From the NCBI GenBank assembly GCA_964425695.1, contig CAYRNF010000002.1:124001-188000 (forward strand): a DNA stretch of 64,000 bases. The letters are read 5' to 3'. The stretch comes from JAKPBU01 sp964425695 (GTDB lineage Bacteria > Pseudomonadota > Gammaproteobacteria > Xanthomonadales > Xanthomonadaceae). Both the position numbers and the translations under genes were made by a program. The notes under the pieces are model-generated. The model did not search any database. It had not been told where the DNA came from and worked only from the letters and a program-made list of their open reading frames with translations. Of the stretch, positions 9,169 to 17,698 are shown in pieces (positions within the stretch are counted from its first letter, which is position 1; every line of letters starts with the position of its first letter).

Positions 9169-9834
9169 ATGGAGCGTATTGACTTCGATCCCCGCCGTCT
9201 CACAAGCCTGGCGCACGCGCTGAGCGACGCATTTGTGGCGGCCGAGCCAGTGGCTGACGTGGTGCTCATCGACCCTGCGGCGGAGCTTGAGATCGAGCGC
9301 GCACGAGTGCTTGATGCGGCGAGCGAGGAGGGCCGCGCGCAGGGCATGCGTGGGGCCGAGCAAGTGATCGCCGAGCGCGTTGCTGCCGTTGAGACCAAGC
9401 TCACCGAGGCACACGAGGCGCGGGTCAAGGCGCTCGAAAACGAACAAGAACGGCTTACTGCACTGGTCCATGCCATCCCAAGCGCACTGCGCGAGATGGA
9501 TCAGCAGATCGCCGAGACGGCCGTCGAAGTGGCCTACCGCGCGATCGCGCGCGTTGTTGGACAGCAGTGGGCCGAGAAAGATCTCTTGGCGGAACTGTGC
9601 CGGGCCAGCATGCGGGACAACCAACTGACCCCGGGCATCGTGCGTGTTGCGCCTGAGGATGCATCGCGTTTCCCGAACCCGCTCGCTGACTTGCAGATCG
9701 TGCCGGATGCGGATCTGAGAGTGGGCCAGTGCATTATCGAGTCGTCGAAGGGTCGCATGTCGACAGGGCTCGACGTGCGCCTAACCGCCATTCGCGACGC
9801 GTTGCTCGACGGCCTACAAAGAGGGGCGGCGTGA
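9169..9834 (+). CDS. fliH: FliH, negative regulator of the export ATPase
   Basis: FliH binds FliI and docks the ATPase complex to the C ring. The product is 221 residues, with a long charged central coiled coil (residues about 40-110) and a C-terminal V-ATPase E-subunit-like part (AVEVAYRAIARVVGQQW, then LQIVPDADLRVGQCIIESSKG). The gene lies between the fliG-like gene and fliI and overlaps the fliI GTG start by four bases. Confidence 0.85.
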   Translation: MERIDFDPRRLTSLAHALSDAFVAAEPVADVVLIDPAAELEIERARVLDAASEEGRAQGMRGAEQVIAERVAAVETKLTEAHEARVKALENEQERLTALVHAIPSALREMDQQIAETAVEVAYRAIARVVGQQWAEKDLLAELCRASMRDNQLTPGIVRVAPEDASRFPNPLADLQIVPDADLRVGQCIIESSKGRMSTGLDVRLTAIRDALLDGLQRGAA

Positions 9835-11159
9835 ACGCGCTGTGCGAGCGGTTGACTACTGCCGTCGAGCAGGCGCCCATGGCCCTGCGAGAAGGGCGCG
9901 TGGTGGCGTTCAATGGACTCGTCATCGAGGCGATCGGTCCAGATGCGCGTCTGGGCGAGTTGTGCGAAATCGCAACTGCGCCGGAGCGCCCAGGCATCAA
10001 GGCCGAAGTGGTTGGTTTTCGCGACGGCCGCGTTCTGCTGATGCCGTTCGGCGCTGTGCAAGGCGTGGCGCTCGACAGCGTCGTACGTGCGTTGGGCCGT
10101 CCCATCTCGATCCCAGTGGGTCGGGGTCTGCTGGGGCGTGTCGTCGATGCGTTCAGCTCGCCGCTCGACGCGCTCGGCGCAATCGACTACACCGATGCTT
10201 ACCCACTCTATCGCGAGCCCATCAATCCTCTCGCACGCCGTGAGATCGACACGCTGGTCGAGACCGGGGTTCGCACCATCGATAGCCTCCTGACCATCGG
10301 CGAGGGGCAGCGGGTCGGCATTTTCGCCGGCAGCGGGGTCGGCAAGAGCACCTTGCTCGGGATGCTGGCGCGGCATGTCTCGTCGGACGTGATCGTGCTC
10401 GGCCTGATTGGCGAACGCGGGCGCGAGGTCGGCGAGTTCGTCGCGCACACCCTGGGACCGGAGGGCTTGAAGCGATCGGTGGTGATTGCTGCCACCTCCG
10501 ATCAGCCCGCGTTGGTCAGGGCGCATGCGGCCCATGCAGCTCACGCCATCGCGGAGTATTTCCGCGATCTTGGGCTCTCGGTGCTGCTGGTTGTCGATTC
10601 GATGACGCGCTTTGCCATGGCGCAACGCGAGATCGGGCTGGCGATTGGTGAGCCGCCGACCTTTCGTGGCTATACCCCGTCCGTCTTCTCGCAGTTGCCG
10701 CGCATGCTCGAGCGCTGTGGGCGGCTGTTGTGCGGAGGCGCGATTACCGGGCTCTATAGCGTGCTTGTCGAAGGCGACGACATGAACGAGCCCATCACCG
10801 ATCACATGCGGGCGATCCTCGACGGGCACATCGTGCTGACACGCGAGCTGGCTGCACGCGGACACCATCCGGCGATTGACCCACTGCACAGCGTGAGCCG
10901 CCTGATGAGCCAAGTGGCTACCGAAGCCGAACAGAAGACGGCCCGCGAAGCGCGTGGCGTGTTAGCGGTCTTTGAAGGCTCTCGCGATCTGGTGGAGCTC
11001 GGCGCGCACCAACGAGGGATCAATGCTGCGCTTGATCGGGCGGTGGACCTTAAGCCGCTGCTCGATGAGGTCCTGATGCAAGGACCGCGAGAGGTGTCAT
11101 CGCGCGCTGAAACCTACGCGCGGCTTGACCGGATCCTGATGCAAGGAGGCAAGCCGTGA
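9831..11159 (+). CDS. fliI: FliI, flagellar export ATPase
   Basis: FliI hydrolyses ATP to unfold or release export substrates. The Walker A motif (FAGSGVGKST), Walker B (LLVVDSMTRFA) and the family signature around PSVFSQLPRMLERCG are intact. Length of 442 is normal. GTG at 9831 is chosen because it overlaps the fliH stop; a longer frame upstream is the shadow of fliH. The catalytic motifs suggest an active export ATPase in an otherwise reduced machine. Confidence 0.95.
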   Translation: MNALCERLTTAVEQAPMALREGRVVAFNGLVIEAIGPDARLGELCEIATAPERPGIKAEVVGFRDGRVLLMPFGAVQGVALDSVVRALGRPISIPVGRGLLGRVVDAFSSPLDALGAIDYTDAYPLYREPINPLARREIDTLVETGVRTIDSLLTIGEGQRVGIFAGSGVGKSTLLGMLARHVSSDVIVLGLIGERGREVGEFVAHTLGPEGLKRSVVIAATSDQPALVRAHAAHAAHAIAEYFRDLGLSVLLVVDSMTRFAMAQREIGLAIGEPPTFRGYTPSVFSQLPRMLERCGRLLCGGAITGLYSVLVEGDDMNEPITDHMRAILDGHIVLTRELAARGHHPAIDPLHSVSRLMSQVATEAEQKTAREARGVLAVFEGSRDLVELGAHQRGINAALDRAVDLKPLLDEVLMQGPREVSSRAETYARLDRILMQGGKP

Positions 11160-11605
11160 ATCGATCGCAACAGCACCTCGTCGATCGCCTGGCCCGATGG
11201 CGTGATTTCCAGGAAGAGCAGGCGAGGACTGAGCTGCACGCCGCACGGCACGAAGCCGCGCAGGCCGCATCAGCGCTCGGTGACGCCGCCGCCCGTCTAG
11301 AAAATATTGCCGCGTTTAAGGCGAGAAGCACAAACTCGGGGCGCGTCGATCCGGGACTCTATGGCGAGCTGCTCGCATACGAGAGCATTGCGCTCGCGCA
11401 AGAAGCGCAAAGGAAAGAAGAGCAGACCCGATGCGATCAACAGGTGGAAGTGTGCCAGGCCGCGGTGATTGAAGCCAAGTCGCGCAGCAAAGTCGCCCAA
11501 GCGCGGCAGGCGCGCTTTCAGGCGAGCGCTCGTGATCGGCAGGAGAAGCGCAGCTTCGACCTTGTGGCGGATCAGTGGATGGCCTCGCGGAAGCCACGGG
11601 CATGA
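11156..11605 (+). CDS. fliJ: FliJ-like export chaperone
   Basis: This is a 149-residue, almost wholly helical, charged protein in the fliJ position, starting on the fliI stop (GTGA). FliJ acts as the central stalk of the FliI ring and escorts chaperones. The heptad-like pattern through residues 10-130 fits the FliJ coiled coil. Identity rests on length, composition and position, since FliJ proteins share little sequence. Confidence 0.75.
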   Translation: MNRSQQHLVDRLARWRDFQEEQARTELHAARHEAAQAASALGDAAARLENIAAFKARSTNSGRVDPGLYGELLAYESIALAQEAQRKEEQTRCDQQVEVCQAAVIEAKSRSKVAQARQARFQASARDRQEKRSFDLVADQWMASRKPRA

Positions 11606-12876
11606 TTGATCGCCTGCGAAACGCTCCAGTCGCATGGACGGGGCCAATGAACTCTGCCTCGCAACGGGGGGCGCAAACCCCGTTTAGCGCCTTGATCGCG
11701 GATGCGTGGTTGGCGCCGCCCGGCAGTGCGGCTCCATCCGATCAGTCGGAGGATGCTGCGGCTAATCCGGCGCCCCCCACGCCGCCTTCAGTTCCACCGC
11801 CCATTGCCCCTAATCGACATGGCGCCCATCCGTGGGGAGGAGCCGCCGAGCCAGTGCCGGCGAAGGCGGATAGATCCATCCGAGGTGGCGTTGAGGAACT
11901 AAACGTTGAAGGCGCCCGAGACGCCATCGACGGGTGGGTCCAGCCACCGGTTGCAGTGCGGCGCGAAGTCGCAAACGAAGTCAATCTTTCGGGGCCTTCG
12001 GCCGCGGAGCCGGGGCATTACCAGGTCCCCGAGCAGTCCATCGTCGAGACTGGCGATGGCGATCAAAAACCACTAGCCGCGATCGCTGTAGTAGGCACTG
12101 AGGCGCGTGCGGCTGAGGCGAGCCACTGGACGCCAACGTCGAGCCCGCGACGCCTCCAACACTCGATGGATCTGGATCGCGAGCCCCCCATGGAACGCGC
12201 AACGTGCGCACCCATGCCGCCCGTCGGGCCACTCGCGCGCGACGATCAGTGGGCAAAGGAAGCGGTGGGAAGTTTCCAGATAACAGCGCGAGCAATACTC
12301 GGATCGCAAGTGGAGTCCGGTGTTGTGCGCTTGGAGATCAAGGAGCCGGGCCGGCCGGTCGAAACGGTGAATGTTCCGTGGAAGCTCCTAGCACACATGA
12401 CGCTGTCCCAGCAGGGGCGACTGCAGACGCCGGTCTCGACCGCAAACGAGCGATCAACGCTTTGCGTCGAACGCATCTTGCACAGCGCCACAGCGGGAAA
12501 GAGCACTTCGACGCGAGCAACTTCGGATGCTATGCCAGCCTTGCGCTTTGAGGATCATGCGCTGCCAAGCGCCGCTTCGCTTCTGATCAAGTCGGCTCAA
12601 AACGACACGCCTATCGGCACGAACGCGCTTGAGCACTCCGCTCTCTACATGAACGCCGCGACCCCTTGGGCGCAGAGGCTCGTTCGCTGGGCATCAGACC
12701 AGGCATCCGACACATCGCTCTGGCTTCGCGACTACACCATCGACGAAGAAGCAGCTGTGGACTTGCTCAGATCCCTACAGGCCTTCGCCAAGGAGAACGG
12801 AGTGCATGTGACTCGAATGATGTTCAACGGCCAAGAGCTTTGGCGCGCGCCAACGCTGGTATCCCAAGGAGAGTGA
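11602..12876 (+). CDS. Protein in the fliK position, no clear FliK C-terminal domain
   Basis: FliK is the secreted ruler that sets hook length. This 424-residue product lies between fliJ and flgD, where fliK is expected, and has the low-complexity Pro/Ala-rich N-terminal half that FliK proteins show. The C-terminal 100 residues (WAQRLVRWASDQASDTSLWL and on to ELWRAPTLVS) do not show the usual LXPXXLGXVXV motif of the hook-length domain that I would expect. The start ATG at 11602 overlaps the fliJ stop (ATGA). It may be a diverged FliK or a replaced ruler. Confidence 0.55.
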   Translation: MIDRLRNAPVAWTGPMNSASQRGAQTPFSALIADAWLAPPGSAAPSDQSEDAAANPAPPTPPSVPPPIAPNRHGAHPWGGAAEPVPAKADRSIRGGVEELNVEGARDAIDGWVQPPVAVRREVANEVNLSGPSAAEPGHYQVPEQSIVETGDGDQKPLAAIAVVGTEARAAEASHWTPTSSPRRLQHSMDLDREPPMERATCAPMPPVGPLARDDQWAKEAVGSFQITARAILGSQVESGVVRLEIKEPGRPVETVNVPWKLLAHMTLSQQGRLQTPVSTANERSTLCVERILHSATAGKSTSTRATSDAMPALRFEDHALPSAASLLIKSAQNDTPIGTNALEHSALYMNAATPWAQRLVRWASDQASDTSLWLRDYTIDEEAAVDLLRSLQAFAKENGVHVTRMMFNGQELWRAPTLVSQGE

Positions 12877-12877
12877 C

Positions 12878-13297
12878 ATGGCTATCGACGGCATCGGCCC
12901 GATCTCAGGCGCCCAGACTTCGTCTTCAACCAATCAGAACACCACGATCAATCAGGAAGACTTCATTCGCCTGTTTCTCTCGCAGTTGCAGTTCCAAGAT
13001 CCCTTGGAGCCCGTCGATAACCGCGAGTTCCTGGCGCAGCTCGCACAGTTCACGAATTTGGAGCAGTCGCGTCAAGTCAGTCAGAACACGAGCGATCTGG
13101 TGGCAATGAATGCTTCTACCCAAGCCCTCAGCCTGCTCAACAAGCAGGTCGAGGTGCTTGTTCCCAACGGAACCACTGTCGGCACGGTAACCACCATCCA
13201 GTTCACTCCTTCGGGTCCGCAAGTGAGTGTCCAGCCCACGTCCGGCGCAGTCCTGACCGGTGTCAGCCTGTCCCAGATTCGCCTCGTCAAGCCATAA
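12878..13297 (+). CDS. flgD: FlgD, hook cap protein, short form
   Basis: FlgD caps the growing hook. The conserved N-terminal block is intact (FIRLFLSQLQFQDPLEPVDN, then FLAQLAQFTNLEQ). The product has only 139 residues, while full FlgD has 220 or more, so most of the C-terminal Tudor/FnIII hybrid domain is missing; a short beta-rich tail (PNGTTVGTVTTIQFTPSG) remains. It starts two bases after the upstream gene with GGAGAG upstream. Confidence 0.85.
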   Translation: MAIDGIGPISGAQTSSSTNQNTTINQEDFIRLFLSQLQFQDPLEPVDNREFLAQLAQFTNLEQSRQVSQNTSDLVAMNASTQALSLLNKQVEVLVPNGTTVGTVTTIQFTPSGPQVSVQPTSGAVLTGVSLSQIRLVKP

Positions 13298-13312
13298 GCC
13301 AAGGAGAAGATC

Positions 13313-14470
13313 ATGTTTCAAGCGCTCTACAACAGTTTGTCGGGACTGTTCAGCTTCTCTCGCAGCCTGAACACCGTCAGCAACAACGTATCCAACATGA
13401 ACACGCCGGGATTTCGCGGTAGTGACGTGTTCTTCTCCAACATCAATGGTGGACGAGGAACCACGATCTCGGGCCTGGGTCTTCGCATGAATTCGGGAGA
13501 CATCCGACAGACCGAGAGCCCGACCGACCTGGCGATCGATGGCGGCGGCTACTTCGTGCTGCAGGACGACAACGGCAATACCTACTACACCCGTTCGGGC
13601 CAGTTCCGCTTCGACGAGGACGGCATGCTGGTGGATCCTGTCACCGGTTATCAGGTGATGGCGATCGACACGGCGGGCAATCTGACGGCGATCGACCTCG
13701 ACAACTACCGCACGCTACCGCCGGAGCCAACCTCGCTGGTCAATCTCGTCGGCAACCTTGCCCCGGGTACCGCCAGTCAGGAGATCAACTCGATCAGGGT
13801 GTTCGATGCAGCCGGCAATACCCACACGCTCGCTGTCACCCTCACCGACAACACCGCGACCACGCCAGGCAGCTATCTCGTTACCGTGCGGGACGAAACC
13901 GGCGCCACCGTCGGAACGGGTGAGATCCGGTTTGGCACCAATGGCACGCTGCTCGCGGGGTTCAGCGAGTTCAATCTCAACCTGACCTATGCAGGCAGCA
14001 CGCAGACGATCCGGTTGAATTTCGGAACGCCCGGTGCATACAACGGTGTGACCGCCCTAACAGGATCCCCCACAAGCCTAAGCGCACGCGTCGCCGATGG
14101 TCATGCAGAACTTGGCGTTACCGACCTCTCCTTCGACGAGAGCGGCACGTTGCAGCTCACCTATTCCCAGAGTGAGCGACGGGACGGACCTCAGGTGGCG
14201 CTTGCGAGCTTCGCGAACGAGAGCAGTCTCGAACTCACGGGCGGCCGCTTGATCGTCGGCAGTAGCGCGCAGCAGCGTGTGCTTGGCCGCGCGGGGGAGG
14301 GGAGCTTTGGACGGATTGCGGGCGGAAGCCTGGAGATGTCCAACATCGACCTGACGCAGGAGTTCGCCGACATGATCATCATCCAGCGAGGCTACCAAGC
14401 CAGCTCGCGGGTGATGAGCGTCAGCAACGAGATGCTCGAGCAGCTCTACAACAGCACGCGAGGCGGCTGA
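13313..14470 (+). CDS. flgE: FlgE, hook protein
   Basis: FlgE polymerises into the hook. The N-terminal axial motif (LNTVSNNVSNMNTPGFRGSD) and C-terminal motif (ADMIIIQRGYQASSRVMSVS) are typical. Length is 385, in the normal range. An AAGGAGA site precedes the ATG. The presence of a full-length hook gene is notable because no hook-filament junction or filament genes appear in the window. The stop overlaps the next start. Confidence 0.93.
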   Translation: MFQALYNSLSGLFSFSRSLNTVSNNVSNMNTPGFRGSDVFFSNINGGRGTTISGLGLRMNSGDIRQTESPTDLAIDGGGYFVLQDDNGNTYYTRSGQFRFDEDGMLVDPVTGYQVMAIDTAGNLTAIDLDNYRTLPPEPTSLVNLVGNLAPGTASQEINSIRVFDAAGNTHTLAVTLTDNTATTPGSYLVTVRDETGATVGTGEIRFGTNGTLLAGFSEFNLNLTYAGSTQTIRLNFGTPGAYNGVTALTGSPTSLSARVADGHAELGVTDLSFDESGTLQLTYSQSERRDGPQVALASFANESSLELTGGRLIVGSSAQQRVLGRAGEGSFGRIAGGSLEMSNIDLTQEFADMIIIQRGYQASSRVMSVSNEMLEQLYNSTRGG

Positions 14471-15228
14471 TGAAGGTCGTCCCTATCCGCTGGCATAGCG
14501 CCAAGCGGCAGGAACAGGTGCGCCTCTCTCTGGAAGTGGTGGCCAGGGAATGGTTCGCCGAGTGGGGGGTTGAGCGCACCGATGTCATTCTCGACATCGG
14601 CAGTGGACGAGCAGCGCTGGGCAGCGATATCTGGATGAATGCCGGGGCGGAGGGAGCCTGCGTGTTGGCAGGGTGCAAGGAGTCAATGCTCACCACGCTG
14701 GGCTGTGTCTTGGCCGCCGTGCCCGCGGGACACGGAGACGCCTTCGGATCAGCGGTGGCGCGTCGGGCGTTGGAGGATTTGGCACAGATGATCTTCGCCA
14801 GCGTAGGCAGGCAGCCGGGTACGCAGTGGATGCCCTTCGTTCAAGACGTGCAGTGCAATGCGCGGCATGGCGTCGTCGCCTTGCGTCTTTTGCTGAACGA
14901 CGTAGAGATCGCAGTCTTCGTGAACGATCGCCTCTGCGATCTACTGGTGCCGCCCGCGCGCTCTTCGATGCGACCGCTTGCGACGCGCCATGCCGCATTG
15001 CAAGGCAAGCAGGTCCAGGTGGATGCGACGCTTCCTCTAGGGAAGCTCAGCTTGGCTGATTTCAGGCAGCTGCGACCCGGACAGGTCTTAAAGACGCAGG
15101 CGCGTCTGGACGCGCATGCCCAGCTGCTGCACCGCGATTCCGATCCTATCGCTGCGGGCACACTCGTGCGCAGTGAGGGGCTGCGCGCACTTCGATTGGA
15201 AAGCATAACGATGACAAGGGGACAGTGA
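14470..15228 (+). CDS. fliM: FliM-like C-ring protein without the CheY-binding N-terminus
   Basis: The product is 252 residues; FliM is about 330. It lies directly upstream of fliN, the expected place. A C-terminal SPOA-like domain (about residues 177-250: VQVDATLPLGKLSLADFRQL, then GQVLKTQARL) supports a FliM/SpaO-type assignment. The conserved N-terminal acidic CheY-binding segment (LSQxEIDALL type) is absent; the protein begins MKVVPIRWHSAKRQ. It resembles the injectisome C-ring proteins in architecture. This gene and the short fliG-like gene suggest that switching has been lost. Confidence 0.68.
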   Translation: MKVVPIRWHSAKRQEQVRLSLEVVAREWFAEWGVERTDVILDIGSGRAALGSDIWMNAGAEGACVLAGCKESMLTTLGCVLAAVPAGHGDAFGSAVARRALEDLAQMIFASVGRQPGTQWMPFVQDVQCNARHGVVALRLLLNDVEIAVFVNDRLCDLLVPPARSSMRPLATRHAALQGKQVQVDATLPLGKLSLADFRQLRPGQVLKTQARLDAHAQLLHRDSDPIAAGTLVRSEGLRALRLESITMTRGQ

Positions 15229-15530
15229 TGGAAGGCAGTGCGATGTTGGAGTCGAGAGGAGGGCAGGTAGTGGCGGGCGATATGGCTGCGACGCTGATGC
15301 AGCAGGATCTCAGCCTGATCAGCCACGTGCAGGTATCGCTGACCGCGCAGATTGGCACGCTCTCGTTGTCGGTAGAGAAACTGTTTGGGCTCACCAAGGG
15401 CGATGTGGTGGAGATGAATGAGCTACTGGATGAACCGGTGACGCTCCTCCTCGATGGAAAGCCGGTCGCGCGCGGAGAGCTCTTAGGCGTGGACGAGCAT
15501 TTCGGTATCCGCATACTGGAAATATCGTGA
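15228..15530 (+). CDS. fliN: FliN, C-ring SPOA protein
   Basis: This 100-residue protein has a single SPOA domain in residues 30-98 (ISHVQVSLTAQIGTLSLSVE, then LDEPVTLLLDGKPVARGEL), typical of FliN. FliN forms the base of the C ring and receives FliH-FliI. The ATG at 15228 overlaps the previous stop (TGATG). The short N-terminal extension is normal for this family. Confidence 0.88.
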   Translation: MEGSAMLESRGGQVVAGDMAATLMQQDLSLISHVQVSLTAQIGTLSLSVEKLFGLTKGDVVEMNELLDEPVTLLLDGKPVARGELLGVDEHFGIRILEIS

Positions 15531-15904
15531 CTGCGCCAAGGCAACCTGATGGTCGTCAGGCCAATGCCACTGTCGAGCAAATCCCGTTTAGAGACAGCGG
15601 CGCGCAGGGGGAGCAAAGCATTTCGGGCGCGTTGGGTGTGGCAGTGCTCCTGCTGGCTGCAGCGGTCGGGCTGCTTTGGATCGCCAAGAAGAAGGGCTGG
15701 TTGGCGCGCTGGATGTCGATAACACCCGCATCGGGTGCGCACCTGGAAGGGATGAAAGTGGCGAGCGTCGTGCGTCTAAGCAAGCACACCGTTCTGTATC
15801 GCATCGAGAGCGGGACGGAAGAACTGGTAATCGTGGAATCTGATCGCAGCATCTCCGTTGCGCGTAAGGGTTTGCCCATGGCCGAGCGCTCCAATGACGC
15901 CTGA
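15527..15904 (+). CDS. fliO: FliO, export-gate assembly factor
   Basis: FliO helps assemble the FliP ring. The 125-residue product has one membrane helix (ALGVAVLLLAAAVGLLWIA, residues about 35-53) followed by a basic cytoplasmic domain (ASVVRLSKHTVLYRIESGTE), the usual FliO layout. GTG at 15527 overlaps the fliN stop and the gene runs into fliP. Confidence 0.82.
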   Translation: MTAPRQPDGRQANATVEQIPFRDSGAQGEQSISGALGVAVLLLAAAVGLLWIAKKKGWLARWMSITPASGAHLEGMKVASVVRLSKHTVLYRIESGTEELVIVESDRSISVARKGLPMAERSNDA

Positions 15905-16646
15905 TCGCAGGATGCGGCTTGGACTCAGACTGCTGTGTGGTCTTGCAGGAGTTGTCCTGTGCACGACGGCGTGGGCAGCTGACCCAGCAGATCTGGTGGG
16001 AGAGGCATTGAAGCAGGATGTGTCGCCTGCATTGAAGACCTTCATTACCCTGACGCTGCTTTCTTTCATTCCGGTCATCATGATCGGAATGACGTCGTTC
16101 ACTCGGATCGTGATCGTCCTGTCGTTGCTCCGGCACGCTTTGGGGCTACCGCAAACGCCACCCAACAGTGTGCTGATCACCTTGGCGATCTGCCTGACCT
16201 ATTTCTCGATGGCGCCCGTGATCGATCAGGTCAATGCCACCGCTGTTCAGCCGTATCTGGGCGACAAGATGTCTTCATCTGCGGCGCTGGAGCTGGGTGC
16301 GAAACCGCTTCGCGAGTTCATGGTGCGGCAAACACGGGAGGCGGACCTGGCTGTCGTGCTTGAGATGTCGCGCACACCGAAGCCAACGAGCATCGAAGAG
16401 ATCCGCTTCAGCCAGCTTGTCCCGGCGTTCCTTCTCAGTGAACTCAAAACGGCCTTTCAGATCGGATTTGTCATCTTCCTTCCATTTCTTTTGATCGACC
16501 TGGTGGTCGCCGCGGTTCTCATGTCGCTTGGCATGATCATGATCCCACCGACGATGATTAGCCTGCCGCTGAAGATACTGCTTTTCATCCTGATCGACGG
16601 CTGGGCGCTGATTTCCAAGGCGTTGCTGAGCAGCTACTGGACCTAG
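15894..16646 (+). CDS. fliP: FliP, core export-gate protein
   Basis: FliP forms the pentameric core of the export gate. A cleavable signal peptide (ending AWAADPA) precedes conserved membrane segments with the motifs TSFTRIVIVLSLLRHALGLP and SQLVPAFLLSELKTAF. Length is 250, as usual. The ATG at 15894 overlaps fliO by eleven bases; ATG at 15912 is an alternative. fliQ and fliR do not follow here and must lie elsewhere, perhaps left of flhB. Confidence 0.94.
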   Translation: MTPDRRMRLGLRLLCGLAGVVLCTTAWAADPADLVGEALKQDVSPALKTFITLTLLSFIPVIMIGMTSFTRIVIVLSLLRHALGLPQTPPNSVLITLAICLTYFSMAPVIDQVNATAVQPYLGDKMSSSAALELGAKPLREFMVRQTREADLAVVLEMSRTPKPTSIEEIRFSQLVPAFLLSELKTAFQIGFVIFLPFLLIDLVVAAVLMSLGMIMIPPTMISLPLKILLFILIDGWALISKALLSSYWT

Positions 16647-16659
16647 CTAGGCACTTGGC

Positions 16660-17364
16660 ATGGCTGTCGAGCAGGTCGAACGGCTCCTGTGGGAGCGTTA
16701 TCGTTTTGACGATGATCAGGAGGCCAGAGACTGCCTCTATCTTCTCTATGCGCCTTGGGCGAAGGCCATCGCCAGAAGCATTTTTTTCCGGATCCGCCTT
16801 CCGCAGCTGGAGTTCGCCGACTATGTGCAGAACGCTTCGATTGGACTCCTCGAAGCCATGTCAAGGTTCGATGTATCGAGAGGAATCGAGTTCCGGCTCT
16901 ATGCCAAACCTCGGGTGCGAGGAGCGGTCTTTAACAGCCTTCGCATATTTATCTCTGAGCCCAAGAATGCGCAAGGGCAGGATAGTCATTCGGACAGGCT
17001 GTCCTCGCTGCAGGATGGGTCAACCGGCGATCCCTTCGATCACGTCGTCAGCTCGATCGTCGGTCTAGGTATCGGCTACCTCCTGGATGCGGCAGCTGAA
17101 GATGATTCCCTTTCTCAGTCGATGGGCGGCTTGGCGTATGCGCAGAGCCGCCAAGTCGAGGCAATCCTGCTTCTGGCGGTGGAGTCACTGCCTGAGCGGC
17201 TGCGCTTGATCGTCTCTGCCCACTACTTCCAGTACGTTCCATTTCACGAGATCGCAACGCGTTTGGGTCTCACCAAAGGACGTGTTTCGCAGCTGCACAA
17301 GTCTGCGATGGGCATGATCCGGAAACGGCTTCAACAGCGTGGTGTGATTGAGGCGGATCTCTAA
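16660..17364 (+). CDS. fliA: Sigma-28 (FliA)-like RNA polymerase sigma factor
   Basis: This is a 234-residue sigma-70 family protein. Region 2 is seen at residues 47-88 (FADYVQNASIGLLEAMSRFD, FRLYAKPRVRGAVFNSLR) and region 4 at the C-terminus with a helix-turn-helix (FHEIATRLGLTKGRVSQLHK). The region 2 form (RVRGA, as in FliA) fits class 3 flagellar sigma factors. The stretch between regions 2 and 4 is divergent. It is the last gene of the cluster, 13 bases after fliP, and probably drives late genes of this machine. Confidence 0.85.
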   Translation: MAVEQVERLLWERYRFDDDQEARDCLYLLYAPWAKAIARSIFFRIRLPQLEFADYVQNASIGLLEAMSRFDVSRGIEFRLYAKPRVRGAVFNSLRIFISEPKNAQGQDSHSDRLSSLQDGSTGDPFDHVVSSIVGLGIGYLLDAAAEDDSLSQSMGGLAYAQSRQVEAILLLAVESLPERLRLIVSAHYFQYVPFHEIATRLGLTKGRVSQLHKSAMGMIRKRLQQRGVIEADL

Positions 17365-17698
17365 CGCTGATCTCGGCATGCAAGCGGGGCGATGTCAGGA
17401 TTCTTCACTTGATGCGGAGTGTTGCATCGGTGTTGAAGCGGTCGCATGAATCGGGCCGTTACGCCGAGCGGGTCGCGAGGCTCCGGCCTAGGACACTCAC
17501 GCACCGCGCGCGGGCCCATAGCGCTCCTTGCTAGCGGCGGATTCCAGAAGCTGTGCGTGCCTCCCGCGGCTCAGCGTGCGCCCACGCGATCGTTCGTTCT
17601 CGGAATATGTCGGCTTTGGGAGACCAGGGCCTCCCCCGTCGGATGGGCGGCCCACGCCAGCCCGGGTTCGCAGAGGACGAACAGGAGGGACGTGCGGC
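17365..17698. other. Intergenic stretch without a supported gene
   Basis: This spans 334 bases between the sigma factor gene and the convergent membrane-protein gene. I see no conserved reading frame, tRNA or clear terminator. It is the probable junction between the flagellar cluster and the mobile element; no attachment repeat was recognised. Confidence 0.5.
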
